NCBI RefSeq assembly: GCF_000420705.1
Contig: NZ_ATVL01000007.1
Coordinates: 62,001-126,000, forward strand
DNA length: 64,000 nt
Origin: Hymenobacter norwichensis DSM 15439
GTDB taxonomy: Bacteria; Bacteroidota; Bacteroidia; Cytophagales; Hymenobacteraceae
Direction of reading: 5' to 3'
The translations under genes and the position numbers were made by a program. Shown here in pieces: positions 26,590 to 36,287 of this stretch. The notes under the pieces were generated by a model. It was not told where the DNA came from and did not search any database. It saw only the letters and a list, made by a program, of their open reading frames with translations. Each line of letters begins with the position of its first letter. Within the stretch, counting starts at the first letter, position 1.

Positions 26590-27822
26590 ATGGTAAAAAT
26601 TAAAGTAGCAAACCCCGTAGTAGAACTGGATGGCGACGAAATGACGCGCATCATCTGGAAGTTCATCAAAGACAAGCTCATCACCCCGTACTTGGAGCTC
26701 GACATCAAGTATTACGACTTGGGCATCGAGTACCGCGACGAAACCAACGACCAAGTAACCATCGACGCCGCCAACGCCATCAAGCAGTATGGCGTGGGTA
26801 TCAAGTGCGCCACCATCACGCCTGACGAGGAGCGCGTGCAGGAGTTTGGCCTCAAGCAGATGTGGAAGTCGCCAAACGGTACCATCCGTAACATCTTGGA
26901 CGGCACCGTGTTCCGTGAGCCGATTGTGATGAGCAACGTGCCCCGCCTGGTACCCAACTGGACGGCCCCTATCTGCATCGGCCGTCACGCTTTCGGTGAC
27001 CAGTACCGCGCCACCGACTTTTTGACCAAAGGCAAAGGCAAGCTGAAAATCACCTTCACGCCTGAAGATGGCGGCGAAGAGCAGTCGTTTGAGGTATTCA
27101 ACTTCAAGAGCGACGGCGTGGCCTTGGCCATGTACAACACCGACGAGTCGATTCGGGGGTTTGCACACGCCTGCTTCAACCAGGCCCTGATGAAAGGCTG
27201 GCCGCTGTACCTGAGCACCAAGAACACCATCCTGAAAAAGTACGATGGCCGCTTCAAGGATATCTTCCAGGAGATTTACGAGCAGGATTACGTTGAGAAG
27301 TTCAAAGCCGCCGGCATCACCTACGAGCACCGTCTGATTGACGACATGGTGGCCTCGGCACTGAAATGGAACGGCAACTTCGTGTGGGCCTGCAAAAACT
27401 ACGACGGCGACGTGCAGAGCGACACGGTAGCTCAGGGCTTTGGCTCGTTGGGCCTCATGACCTCCACGCTGGTGACGCCCGACGGCAAAACCATGGAGGC
27501 TGAGGCTGCCCACGGCACCGTAACGCGCCATTACCGCGACCATCAGAAAGGCAAGCCAACGTCTACCAATCCCATTGCTTCCATCTTTGCCTGGACCCGT
27601 GGCTTGGAATTCCGCGGTGTTCTGGACGGCAACCAAGAGCTGATTGACTTTTGCAAAGCGCTAGAAGAAGTGTGCGTGGAAACCGTAGAAAGCGGCAAAA
27701 TGACCAAGGATTTGGCCGTCTGCATTCACGGCAATAAAGTGGAGCACGGCCGCGACTACCTCTACACCGAGGAGTTCCTGGAAGCGCTTGACGAAAACCT
27801 GAAAGCCAAGCTGGGCAAATAG
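26590..27822 (+). CDS. NADP-dependent isocitrate dehydrogenase, eukaryotic-type (subfamily II)
   Basis: A 410-residue enzyme of the homodimeric, eukaryotic-like NADP-IDH subfamily: [20 protein letters not shown] at the start, [17 protein letters not shown] in the substrate loop, [19 protein letters not shown], and the cofactor region ending [15 protein letters not shown]. It converts isocitrate to 2-oxoglutarate with NADPH formation in the TCA cycle. ATG 26590 matches the family N-terminus; the frame's upstream extension is intergenic. A terminator follows. The 2-oxoglutarate made here is the co-substrate of the glutamate synthase encoded at 58.8-64 kb. Confidence 0.95.
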   Translation: MVKIKVANPVVELDGDEMTRIIWKFIKDKLITPYLELDIKYYDLGIEYRDETNDQVTIDAANAIKQYGVGIKCATITPDEERVQEFGLKQMWKSPNGTIRNILDGTVFREPIVMSNVPRLVPNWTAPICIGRHAFGDQYRATDFLTKGKGKLKITFTPEDGGEEQSFEVFNFKSDGVALAMYNTDESIRGFAHACFNQALMKGWPLYLSTKNTILKKYDGRFKDIFQEIYEQDYVEKFKAAGITYEHRLIDDMVASALKWNGNFVWACKNYDGDVQSDTVAQGFGSLGLMTSTLVTPDGKTMEAEAAHGTVTRHYRDHQKGKPTSTNPIASIFAWTRGLEFRGVLDGNQELIDFCKALEEVCVETVESGKMTKDLAVCIHGNKVEHGRDYLYTEEFLEALDENLKAKLGK

Positions 27823-27848
27823 TAATCTGCCAAGCTCCGGACTTAACC

Positions 27849-27886
27849 AAGCCCCGTCCCTGTATCAGGGGGCGGGGCTTTTTTTT
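27849..27886. terminator. Bidirectional intrinsic terminator
   Basis: AAGCCCCGTCCC pairs with GGGGCGGGGCTT and is followed by a T8 run on the plus strand. It lies between the convergent isocitrate dehydrogenase and hybrid kinase genes. Confidence 0.9.
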
Positions 27887-27914
27887 GCGTTTGTTAGGTT
27901 TCGGCGGCGCTGCT

Positions 27915-30326
27915 CTACGCTGTTGGGCTTTGCGAAGCGCTTTTTCGGCGGTTGATTACCTGGAGTATAGTTCGGTAGAGGTCTGCTTCCTCGAAGGGCT
28001 TATTGACGCAGGCATCCATACCGGCGGCCAGGTAGCTGATCTGGTCGGCTTCGAAGGCGTTGGCTGTCAAGGCAATAAGGGGAAGTTGTGCATGGGCAGG
28101 GTTGGGGTGCTGGCGCAGGGCCAGCGTGACTTCCACGCCGCTCAGGCCTGGCATCCGGATATCAAGCAAGGCGGCATCGTAGGGGGCAGTAGTGAGGGCG
28201 GCTAAGGCGTCGGTGCCGTTGCTCACGGCTTCTACCACTACCCCCCAGTGTTCTAGCACCACCGTAGCAATCCACTGATTCACAGAGTTATCCTCAGCCA
28301 GTAGCACCCGCAAGCCTCGCAACTCTTCGTAGTCAGGCTCAGCTGGCGGGGAGGTGGTTTCGGGTAGTAGCGCGTCGGGGGCTAAGGGGAGCGTTAGGTT
28401 GAACGAAAAGGTGGTTCCCTGGCCAAGTTCGCTGCACACGCGCAGCATTCCGCCCATTTGGCTTACAAGCTGCTCGCTGATAGACAAGCCCAGGCCCGTC
28501 CCACTAGAGTTAGTATCGGGGGCAACCTGAGTGAAGGCCTCGAATATTTTCTCTTGCTCGGCCGCTGCAATACCAGGGCCGGTATCCTGCACCCAAAACC
28601 GAAGCGTAAGGTCGGTGGCGGTTTGGCTGATTACCGTGGCGCCCAGCCACACGGCGCCACGTTCTGTAAACTTGAGGGCGTTTCCCAGCAGGTTCAGTAG
28701 CACCTGTTGCAGCCGGTAAGCGTCGCCAACTACCCGTGGAGAGGTGGTAGGTGATTCCACGGTGAGGAGCAGTTCTTTCTGAGTAGCCAGCGCAGCCACA
28801 GTTTTCTCAGCTTCCTGCAACGTGCAATTCAAATTGAAGGCCGCACGGGTGAGCTGCGGGGGATGGGTGGTTATTTTGGCCAAGTCGAGCACATCATTTA
28901 CCAACGCCAATAGGTGATGCCCCGCCTGTTGCATAGCCGCCAGATATTCTTGCTGCAAAGGAGCCAGCGGAGTTTTTTCCAAGAGCTGCGCCATACCTAG
29001 CACCCCGTTCAGAGGTGTGCGGATTTCGTGGCTCATGCGGGAAAGAAAGGCCTCTTTGGCTCGTGCATTTTCTTCTGCTTGCTCCTGGGCCTGCATGAGG
29101 GCCGTCACGTCGGTGCTTACAATGAGCACATCAATGTGGCCGTTAGCCCGACGCAAGGGACGCATGTGCACTTGCAGGTAACAAATTTCATCGTCATGCA
29201 TCGACAACGGCAGTTCCACAGTCAGGGGTAAGCCAGTAGCAATTACCTGCTGGCGCCAAGCTTTAATCTTAGTGAGCTGAGCTTTTACCTGTTCGCTCTT
29301 GTGGATGGAGTACATGTGCTGGCTTCGGGCCGCCAATGCTTCAAAAGCTGCGTTCCGAAACAACACGTTGTCGTTGGGGTCGGCTACGTATACCACATTG
29401 GGTAGCGTGTCCACAATAAGCCGAATAAAAGCCTCCTGTTCCTTTACTAGGGCCTCAATGTGGCGCTGCTGCTCTTCTGCCTGCCGGCGTGCCGTCAGGT
29501 CGATGCTCGACCCAACAAGCCGCTGAATACTGCCGTCGGGCTCTATAATAGGCCGCAACTGCCTTAAAATGAAGTGCTGCTGGCCTTCTTTATGAAATGT
29601 TTCTTCCCAGCTTACTTCTCGCCGCTCGCGCATGGCTTGCTCAAAGAAGTGCTGTCGGCGAGCCTCAATATCTGGCGGAACTTGTCGATAGGCACTGGCT
29701 TCGGCATTGGTTTTGCCGATTATCCAAGCCCGGATTATCGGGTCGGGTTCGGTTTGTGGGTTGATGAACAAGTAACGGAAGTTGTTGTCAATAACTGCTA
29801 CCGCCATGGGTACCTGCTCAAGAATCGTTTCGTAGAAAAGCCGTTGCTCGGTGAGCTTCTGCTCGGCCTGCTGACGCGCGGTGATGTCGGTTAGATACAG
29901 CGTGGCATCCGCTGTATCGGGCAGGGCTATGGCGGTGAACAGATAGTGCCGCCCGGCCACCGTAAGCTCTTGCTGGTGTTGCTGGTTGGTGTGCAGGGCC
30001 TGATGCACCAGCGCAAGCATCCGGGCCCGAAAGTCGCCCTCTTCGCCATCGGTTTCCAAGGCCCGCAGCAGAGAGGCTGCCGTGGGGTTAGCATATAATA
30101 CCTCGCCCGTCGCCGATAGCCGCACAATGGCGTTTGGGCTCTGCTGGGGAATGTGCGAGAGGGTCCGCAGTTCTACATCAAAAGTATGATCATCAGCAAG
30201 TTGCTGTTCAAGCGCCGCAATACGAGCTTGGGCCGCCACTAAAAGGGCTTCGGTTTCGCCTAGGGTACGGTTTCGGTTTCCGGCTTGGCGAACAGCTTCA
30301 GAATCAAGCGGCGAATCGATAGGCAT
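27915..30326 (-). CDS. Multi-PAS hybrid histidine kinase
   Basis: An 803-residue soluble-looking kinase without membrane segments. After a short coiled coil (ARIAALEQQLAD) come three PAS-type sensor domains (about 60-160, 170-290, 300-420) separated by typical TARRQAEE linkers. The dimerisation domain has the phospho-accepting His at about 433 (SHEIRTPLNGVLGMAQLL). The ATP-binding domain has DTGPGIAAAEQ and GTGLGLSIS. The C-terminal receiver carries the Asp at about 722 (LLDIRMPGLSG). ATG 30326 (MPIDSPLDSE) was preferred over an upstream frame. No partner regulator is adjacent, so its output probably goes through a phosphotransfer protein elsewhere. Confidence 0.92.
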   Translation of the reverse strand: MPIDSPLDSEAVRQAGNRNRTLGETEALLVAAQARIAALEQQLADDHTFDVELRTLSHIPQQSPNAIVRLSATGEVLYANPTAASLLRALETDGEEGDFRARMLALVHQALHTNQQHQQELTVAGRHYLFTAIALPDTADATLYLTDITARQQAEQKLTEQRLFYETILEQVPMAVAVIDNNFRYLFINPQTEPDPIIRAWIIGKTNAEASAYRQVPPDIEARRQHFFEQAMRERREVSWEETFHKEGQQHFILRQLRPIIEPDGSIQRLVGSSIDLTARRQAEEQQRHIEALVKEQEAFIRLIVDTLPNVVYVADPNDNVLFRNAAFEALAARSQHMYSIHKSEQVKAQLTKIKAWRQQVIATGLPLTVELPLSMHDDEICYLQVHMRPLRRANGHIDVLIVSTDVTALMQAQEQAEENARAKEAFLSRMSHEIRTPLNGVLGMAQLLEKTPLAPLQQEYLAAMQQAGHHLLALVNDVLDLAKITTHPPQLTRAAFNLNCTLQEAEKTVAALATQKELLLTVESPTTSPRVVGDAYRLQQVLLNLLGNALKFTERGAVWLGATVISQTATDLTLRFWVQDTGPGIAAAEQEKIFEAFTQVAPDTNSSGTGLGLSISEQLVSQMGGMLRVCSELGQGTTFSFNLTLPLAPDALLPETTSPPAEPDYEELRGLRVLLAEDNSVNQWIATVVLEHWGVVVEAVSNGTDALAALTTAPYDAALLDIRMPGLSGVEVTLALRQHPNPAHAQLPLIALTANAFEADQISYLAAGMDACVNKPFEEADLYRTILQVINRRKSASQSPTA

Positions 30327-30575
30327 GTAGCATAAAGAATTCAATAGATAGAAAAACCAGTTGCCCTGTATGAACGTGAACTGGTATAGAACCACGTGCT
30401 CCGTAGGGCACTAGTAGGCTGTTCTTGCCTTGACACAACAAGATAGTAGAATAGCAAGATAATAATTTAGAACGAGCAAGCAGAAGCATACGGTACTCGT
30501 ATTCTTGCTCCGGATAGTCCGTGCTGCTTGTAAGCATCAGTAAGAAAGCGGCCTATCTATCAGGCTTGCGCCAGT

Positions 30576-32534
30576 CTACTTTAGAACCGTGACGGTGCCG
30601 TGTTGTACCACGATTTGGCCGGCATCATCCACCGCCTCGAAGCGCCAAACGAAGGCGCCGGGTACGGGAGCTTCGTTGCGGACGCGCCCGTCCCAGGTTT
30701 GGGTGCGGTTGGTGCCGCGGAATACTTCCTGCCCATTGCGGTCCACAATCACGAAGCGGAAGGTTTTCAGGAAGCGGCCCTTCACTTCTAGCACGTCGTT
30801 GAGGCCGTCGCCGTTGGGCGTAAAGGCGGTGGGCACGTAGATTTCGAGGCGGCGGGTGGCGGTGGCAACGTTGGAGTAGCTAGGGCCGGGGAGGCCGCCG
30901 CCGCGCACTTCCAAGCGGTAGCGTACCTGCTGCTCAGTATCAGAGGGCGTAAGGTCGAGGTAGGAGGTTCGGTTGCTGACCGATACGCTACGCACTACCG
31001 CGTTGCTTGCGTCGAGTACCAGCAGGCGGTAGCTGAGCGTGTCGGTGCTAGGCGCGCCGCGCAGCCCCGACCACGTCAGGCGCACCGACGAACCCCGACT
31101 GTCGGCTAGCTCGGCGGCTAGCACAGCGAGGCAGAAGGGCGCACTGTCGGCGGAGCGGTTGGCGCAGTCGTCCACGAAACGGGCTTGGTAGCAAGGGCCA
31201 GTGCCCGGTACAAAACGCGTGGTGGAGGAATCGGTGAAGGCACGGCTGGTGGTAGCAGCCAGAATGCGACCTTCGGTGAGGTAGGTAAGCTGGCCGGTGG
31301 CCGAGAAGCGAGCCACAGTGGCGGTTAGCTGCACGCGGTTACGCAAGTCGAAGGTGGCGAACAGGCGCGGAGTAGCCGGGGGTTGGGTGGCCGTAGCCCG
31401 CACCAGCGCCACATTGGAAACCGCCGAAACCCCGCCCGCATAGCGCGCTGTGAGTTGGTAGGTGTACTGCACTCCACACGCCACGGCCGTATCGGTGTAC
31501 GCGCGGGCCGATGGCGCCAGCGGTGTGGCTAGTGGAGCATTGTCGCGAGTTAGCTCGTAGGAAATTGGGTTGTCGAGGAGCTGCCAGGTTAGTTCGTTGC
31601 GCCGTTCGGCGGGCGCGGCGGTCAGCGTCAGGTTTGGCACGGCGGCGGAAGGTGAGAAGGCGTTGCCGCATACATCAGTAGCGCGCAACCGATAGCGGCC
31701 GGGCGCAGTGCTAGGCACCGTGAAGGAGGTCGTACTGTTCTGCACGGCCCCTGGTACGGTTTGGTACACGTTGCTGGCATCGGCGCGCTCTACGGTGTAG
31801 CGGTAGCCGGCCGTCAGCGGGGCCACGTCAAGCTGCGTACTGGTGCCGTTGCGAATTACCCGTTGAATAGCCAGTGGACCGAGTGGTGCCAACTGTGTCA
31901 GGGGCTGCGTGGCCGAGTTGGTGCACAAGGAGTTGTCGTTGTAGCGCCCGGTTACCGTCACGGAAGTAGCCCCGGTAGGTACTGGATACGTTACTACCTG
32001 GCCGGAAGCTGCCGAAACCGGCGCACCCGTACCAATCTGTACTGTGTAGCTGTCGTAGGGGGCGCTGGGCAAGGTCACCTGCACCGAGCCCGGCGCACAA
32101 GCTGCCAGCGTGAAAGCCGGTGCCGGACTGTCGTACACCTGAAACGTGATGAAGTAGATGGTAGGTAGTGCAGGAGGCCGGGCCTGCGTATTCTCAGTTA
32201 CCGTAACAAAGCCGGCGGCGGTAGGGGTGTATCTAACGGAAGGAGGCTGAAAGTTGCCACCGCATGGGTTGGGAAGCGTGGCACTCCCTGATACTACTTG
32301 GTAAGTGTTTTGTAATGAAGCATCCCGGCCAGTGCAGTATTCAAACCGCACTGGCCGGCCTACGCACATTTTTGTTACGGGGGTACCCGTAGCATCATCA
32401 ATGGCCCGGAAGGTACAAGCGGGTGGATTAGCGGTAGGAACACACGCCTGCGCCTGCGCCTGCGCCTGCCGGTTGCTCGCCAGCAACATTCCAAAAATCA
32501 CTAGTAACCAGGAGAGTAACGTTTTTGCAGGCAT
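30576..32534 (-). CDS. Secreted T9SS substrate with gliding-motility-type C-terminal domain
   Basis: A 652-residue protein. ATG 32534 starts a signal peptide (MPAKTLLSWLLVIFGMLLA) that ends in an unusual AQAQAQA stretch encoded by a hexamer repeat. The middle is a series of fibronectin-III-like beta domains. The C-terminus has the type B sorting signature: LEIYVPTAFTPNGDGLNDV, then FRFVIVDRNGQEVFRG and WDGRV, ending in GTVTVLK. Type IX secretion would carry it across the outer membrane. Adhesin or surface-layer roles are common; no catalytic motif was seen. Confidence 0.88.
   Translation of the reverse strand: MPAKTLLSWLLVIFGMLLASNRQAQAQAQACVPTANPPACTFRAIDDATGTPVTKMCVGRPVRFEYCTGRDASLQNTYQVVSGSATLPNPCGGNFQPPSVRYTPTAAGFVTVTENTQARPPALPTIYFITFQVYDSPAPAFTLAACAPGSVQVTLPSAPYDSYTVQIGTGAPVSAASGQVVTYPVPTGATSVTVTGRYNDNSLCTNSATQPLTQLAPLGPLAIQRVIRNGTSTQLDVAPLTAGYRYTVERADASNVYQTVPGAVQNSTTSFTVPSTAPGRYRLRATDVCGNAFSPSAAVPNLTLTAAPAERRNELTWQLLDNPISYELTRDNAPLATPLAPSARAYTDTAVACGVQYTYQLTARYAGGVSAVSNVALVRATATQPPATPRLFATFDLRNRVQLTATVARFSATGQLTYLTEGRILAATTSRAFTDSSTTRFVPGTGPCYQARFVDDCANRSADSAPFCLAVLAAELADSRGSSVRLTWSGLRGAPSTDTLSYRLLVLDASNAVVRSVSVSNRTSYLDLTPSDTEQQVRYRLEVRGGGLPGPSYSNVATATRRLEIYVPTAFTPNGDGLNDVLEVKGRFLKTFRFVIVDRNGQEVFRGTNRTQTWDGRVRNEAPVPGAFVWRFEAVDDAGQIVVQHGTVTVLK
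32445..32472. repeat. Hexamer microsatellite in the signal peptide of a T9SS substrate
   Basis: GCCTGC is repeated about four times in a row and encodes alternating Ala and Gln around the expected signal-peptidase site. Changes in copy number would stay in frame. Confidence 0.75.
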
Positions 32535-32660
32535 GTATATGATGGCAAGCGGATGCGAAAGGGTGATGAGTGACAACGCAGGCGGGTTGCGTTGTCCTAA
32601 CGAAGCAGTGAAGGCAATTCGCACACAAGCGGCTGATTACTGCTTCGTTCAACTGCCAAG

Positions 32661-34157
32661 TTACATCCAATCGTAGCTGCGTACAAAAGCGGCTGCCGCT
32701 TGCAAGTCGGGATACAACACCCGGTCCCGGCTCACGAAGCTCACTTTCTCGCGGAAGGCCGCTACTACTTGCTCTAGCTGCGGAGAGGTTTGCGTAGGCC
32801 GCCGGAACGCCAGCGCTTGCACTGCATTCAGCAGCTCAATGCCCAGAATCTGTTCCACATTTTCCACCACGCGCAATACCTTGGTGGCCGCGTTGGCGCC
32901 CATACTCACGTGGTCTTCCTGTCCGTTGCTACTCACTAGGCTATCCACCGAGGCCGGCGTGCACAACTGCTTGTTCTGGCTGACGATGCCGGCGGCCGTG
33001 TACTGCGGAATCATAAAGCCGGAATTTAGCCCCGGTTCGGCTACCAGAAACGGCGGCAGCCCCCGCTGCCCACCAATGAGCTGAGTAGTGCGCTGCTGCG
33101 AGATGCTCCCAATTTCGGCAGTAGCAATAGCCAGCATGTCCAGGGCCAGCGCCAGCGGTTGCCCGTGAAAGTTGCCTCCGCTCAGAATCAGGTCGTCATC
33201 GGGGAAGATGTTGGGGTTGTCGGTTACGGCGTTGCACTCGGTTTCCACGGTTTGGACCACGTAGGCCACGGCGTCGCGGGAGGCGCCGTGCACCTGGGGC
33301 ATGCAACGGAACGAGTAGGGGTCCTGTACGGCGGTTTTGGGTTGTTGCTGCAACTCGCTGCCCGCCAGCAACGTGCGCAGCCGTTCGGCTACCCACAGCT
33401 GCCCGGCATGGGGCCGAATGCGGTGCAGCCGCTCGTCAAACGGCTCGGTGCGCCCATCAAACGCCTCCAACGACAGCGCCCCGATGACGTCGGCGGCATC
33501 TAGGAGTTGCTGCACCCGCAGCAGGCAATGTACCCCGTAGGCCAGCATGAACTGGGTGCCGTTGAGCAGCGCCAACCCTTCCTTCGCCTCCAGCGTGAGT
33601 GGGGCCCAACTAAATAAGCTTAACGCATCGGCGGCGGCCAGGCGGTAGCCTTGGTAGTTCACCTCGCCCAGCCCCAGCAGCGGCAAGCACAGATGCGCCA
33701 GCGGCGCTAGGTCGCCGCTGGCCCCCAACGAGCCCTGCTGGTATACCACCGGTAGCATTTCACGGTTGAACATATCCAGCAGGCGCTGCACGGTAGCGGG
33801 CTGCACGCCGCTGTGGCCATAACTCAGGCTTTGGGCCTTGAGCAGCAACATCAGCCGTACCAACTCCGATGGTACCTCCGCGCCCGTGCCGCAGGCGTGC
33901 GACATCATCAGGTTCATTTGCAGCTGGCCGCGGTCCTGAGGCGAAATGCTGGTATCACACAGCGCTCCAAAGCCGGTATTGATGCCGTACACCGGCGCGT
34001 CGGAGTGAATTAGCCGTTCGTGAAGGTACTGGTGGCAGTGCTCGACGCGCTGGCGGGCTTCGGCGCTGAGTACTATGCGGGGGCTTTCTTGCAGCAGTTT
34101 CCGTAGGGTGGTCAAACTGAGCGGGATGGAGGGGGTGAGGGCGAAATCGTCGGACAT
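32661..34157 (-). CDS. hutH: Histidine ammonia-lyase
   Basis: A 498-residue enzyme of the usual length. The Ala-Ser-Gly triad that cyclises to the MIO electrophile is in QGSLGASGDLAPLAHL, and the catalytic Tyr region is VYGINTGFGAL. Other family blocks are YSFRCMPQVHGA, ILSGGNFHGQPLALALD and QEDHVSMGANAA. It deaminates L-histidine to urocanate, the first step of histidine use as carbon and nitrogen source. ATG 34157 gives MSDDFALTPS; two upstream Met codons are possible but extend past the family start. The other hut genes are not in the window. Confidence 0.94.
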   Translation of the reverse strand: MSDDFALTPSIPLSLTTLRKLLQESPRIVLSAEARQRVEHCHQYLHERLIHSDAPVYGINTGFGALCDTSISPQDRGQLQMNLMMSHACGTGAEVPSELVRLMLLLKAQSLSYGHSGVQPATVQRLLDMFNREMLPVVYQQGSLGASGDLAPLAHLCLPLLGLGEVNYQGYRLAAADALSLFSWAPLTLEAKEGLALLNGTQFMLAYGVHCLLRVQQLLDAADVIGALSLEAFDGRTEPFDERLHRIRPHAGQLWVAERLRTLLAGSELQQQPKTAVQDPYSFRCMPQVHGASRDAVAYVVQTVETECNAVTDNPNIFPDDDLILSGGNFHGQPLALALDMLAIATAEIGSISQQRTTQLIGGQRGLPPFLVAEPGLNSGFMIPQYTAAGIVSQNKQLCTPASVDSLVSSNGQEDHVSMGANAATKVLRVVENVEQILGIELLNAVQALAFRRPTQTSPQLEQVVAAFREKVSFVSRDRVLYPDLQAAAAFVRSYDWM

Positions 34158-34505
34158 GGGAGGGGTGGCAAGGCGGCGGGTGGGGCCGGGGTGAAGCGCC
34201 AAATTTGCCATTTTTTCCGGAAGCAATGCTTTGCCAGCTCATGCCTCACGCAAGCCGCTCAGTTGTTGATTGCGCCCGCCTTGTAAGGAAATCCTGATGG
34301 CTAGAAAAACTGTTGAGGGCGGCTTCCAATCTACTGTACTACCCAAATCAGGTATCTGGATAAGGAAGAGGGGGCGGCAGCATCTTCTAAAACTCAACTG
34401 GCATCAACCACGACGAAAAACAATATAAATAATATATAGTAAATTGTATATTTATTCTGATTTACGGCTTGCTTGCCGGGACGTCTTACTCCAACCTTTA
34501 CTGCT
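34158..34505. other. AT-rich divergent intergenic region
   Basis: A 348-base gap between divergent hutH and the T9SS substrate gene. The part from 34418 to 34465 is strikingly AT-rich (runs of TATAAATAATATATAG kind) and is the likely promoter of the plus-strand gene. No gene or repeat was recognised. Confidence 0.5.
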
Positions 34506-36212
34506 ATGAAGTTCAGGATTTTGCTTTTTCAAGCTTTACAGCCTAGATGCTATACGTTGTTGCTGCTTCTGTTGCTGGCGAGTCCGGTGTGGGCACAGTT
34601 TTCCACGGTGACGTCCCAAACCCAATTTGTGTGCAACGCCGCTAACACCCAGCAAGGGGTGCAGGCTTTTGCCGATGGTACCGGCGGCTCCTATGTGCTC
34701 TGGATTGACAAGCGCAACGGCAGTAACACCGGCGCAGGCACCGGCATTTATACTCAGCATCTGAACGCGGCTGGTGTGCCCCTGCTGACGGCCAATGGCC
34801 TGCGCCTGTTCCAAAGTCAGGGCCGCGACATCTTCGGAATGCAAGCCATTCCCTGGAACGGCGGGATGCTGGTAGCCTGGGTACAAGGGGCTTTTGGGGT
34901 GGGTGGTGACACGGTGCGCTGCCAGTACTACAACACCGGCGGGGTAGCACAATGGGCCCAACCCACGCTGATTGCGGCCCGTGTATTGCCCGGCATTATT
35001 TACGAAAGTGAGCAAGGCCTTAACATTATTCCCACTAGCACCGGCGCCACTATTACGCATGCGCTGGCTCTAAATGGAGGCAGTGCCCGCTTCACCTTCA
35101 ATCAGATAAATACGGCTGGGGTGCGTACGTATCCCAACAACGACCGGCAGGTGCAGGTACTGCCCCCGAGTGGCTTCGCGCTGGACTACTACCACACCGT
35201 GGCCGACAGGGCCGACGGTTTCTACCTGGTAGCCAGTTCCGGGGGGCTGGGGGCGGAGATATACGCCCAGCATTTCAGCGCAGCGGGCGTGGCTACCTGG
35301 GCGAGCTATACCATCGTGTCGGGGGGCGGGCCCTCAGGCCGGGGCTCCGACTGGCAGCTACTCACCGACCCGGCCAATAACCTCTATGTGGCGTGGACCT
35401 CGAACGGCGGCGACCCGCTGGTATCGAAAGTGCTACCCAGCGGGACCCTCGGCTGGGCTGCTCCCGGCTACGTAAACCTGTGCACCTTCGCCTCGCGCCA
35501 AACCAATCCGCACGCTCTCTGGCATAACAATGCCCTCTGGATGATATGGGAAGACACGCGGGTGGGCACGGGCAACTTCGACTATGGGTGCTACGCCCAG
35601 AAAATTGACGCCGCTGGTACCCTCGCCTGGACCCCCGACGGCGTGCCTGTCTACGCATTGTCGGCTGGGGCTCCGCGGCCTAAAATAGCGCCTTCTGACA
35701 ATGGCTCGGTGATGGCCTTCTACACCACCGATACCAACGGTGCCAACTTTCGCGCCCAAAAGCTCCTGCCGACCGGCAGCGTCGCCTTCGCCGCGCCTGG
35801 TGTAATTCTGCACTCAGTGGCCGATAACCGGCCATACGAACTTGACTATGTACCCGTGGGCCAGCCTAACGGTTCAATACAGGTATACTGGTCGTCGCCG
35901 GGAGCTGCGCCCACGGGCCGCGACATCTGCACTGGCCGCATGCAAAACTCCGGCACGCTGCTCAGTGCTGAGCGTGCCGCCGAAACCCTGGGCTTTGCTG
36001 TGTATCCCAATCCCGCCACGAGCGAGCTGAAGCTGCGACTACGCCACGAAACTCAGCCGATTGGCTTACGCCTGTTTGATGCCCAGGGCCGGCTGGTCCG
36101 CACCTTCACCGAGGCATCGAGGCTCTCGGTGCGTGGGCTGCCGACTGGGCTGTACACACTGCGCGCTACCGTGGCCGGGCAGGAGGTGAGCCGCCGGGTG
36201 GTGGTTGAATAG
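34506..36212 (+). CDS. Secreted T9SS substrate with type A sorting domain
   Basis: A 568-residue protein. ATG 34506 starts MKFRILLFQALQPRC and a signal peptide with a Leu-rich core and cleavage after PVWA. The body contains repeated strands of propeller type with recurring units such as GTGIYTQHLNAAGVPL and FDYGCYAQKIDAAGTLAW. The last 80 residues form the type A C-terminal sorting domain: GFAVYPNPATSELKLRL, LRLFDAQGRLVRTF, GLPTGLYTLR, and a short basic end. It should be exported by type IX secretion and anchored or released at the surface. Function of the propeller is unknown. Confidence 0.87.
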   Translation: MKFRILLFQALQPRCYTLLLLLLLASPVWAQFSTVTSQTQFVCNAANTQQGVQAFADGTGGSYVLWIDKRNGSNTGAGTGIYTQHLNAAGVPLLTANGLRLFQSQGRDIFGMQAIPWNGGMLVAWVQGAFGVGGDTVRCQYYNTGGVAQWAQPTLIAARVLPGIIYESEQGLNIIPTSTGATITHALALNGGSARFTFNQINTAGVRTYPNNDRQVQVLPPSGFALDYYHTVADRADGFYLVASSGGLGAEIYAQHFSAAGVATWASYTIVSGGGPSGRGSDWQLLTDPANNLYVAWTSNGGDPLVSKVLPSGTLGWAAPGYVNLCTFASRQTNPHALWHNNALWMIWEDTRVGTGNFDYGCYAQKIDAAGTLAWTPDGVPVYALSAGAPRPKIAPSDNGSVMAFYTTDTNGANFRAQKLLPTGSVAFAAPGVILHSVADNRPYELDYVPVGQPNGSIQVYWSSPGAAPTGRDICTGRMQNSGTLLSAERAAETLGFAVYPNPATSELKLRLRHETQPIGLRLFDAQGRLVRTFTEASRLSVRGLPTGLYTLRATVAGQEVSRRVVVE

Positions 36213-36225
36213 TAGGGGATAGATT

Positions 36226-36279
36226 GGCCCTCATCCGCCATTCGCTCCGGTTCTAGGCACGAATAGCGGATGCGGGGCC
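36226..36279. terminator. Hairpin between convergent genes
   Basis: GGCCCTCATCCGCCATTCG pairs, with small bulges, with a downstream inverse ending GCGGGGCC. It lies between the converging T9SS substrate gene and hisS and probably terminates both. Confidence 0.55.
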
Positions 36280-36287
36280 TGGTTCTG

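Noticed and set aside
26530..27636. 368-codon open frame antisense to isocitrate dehydrogenase
   Set aside because: The opposite strand encodes an unmistakable enzyme; the antisense frame has no recognisable domain.
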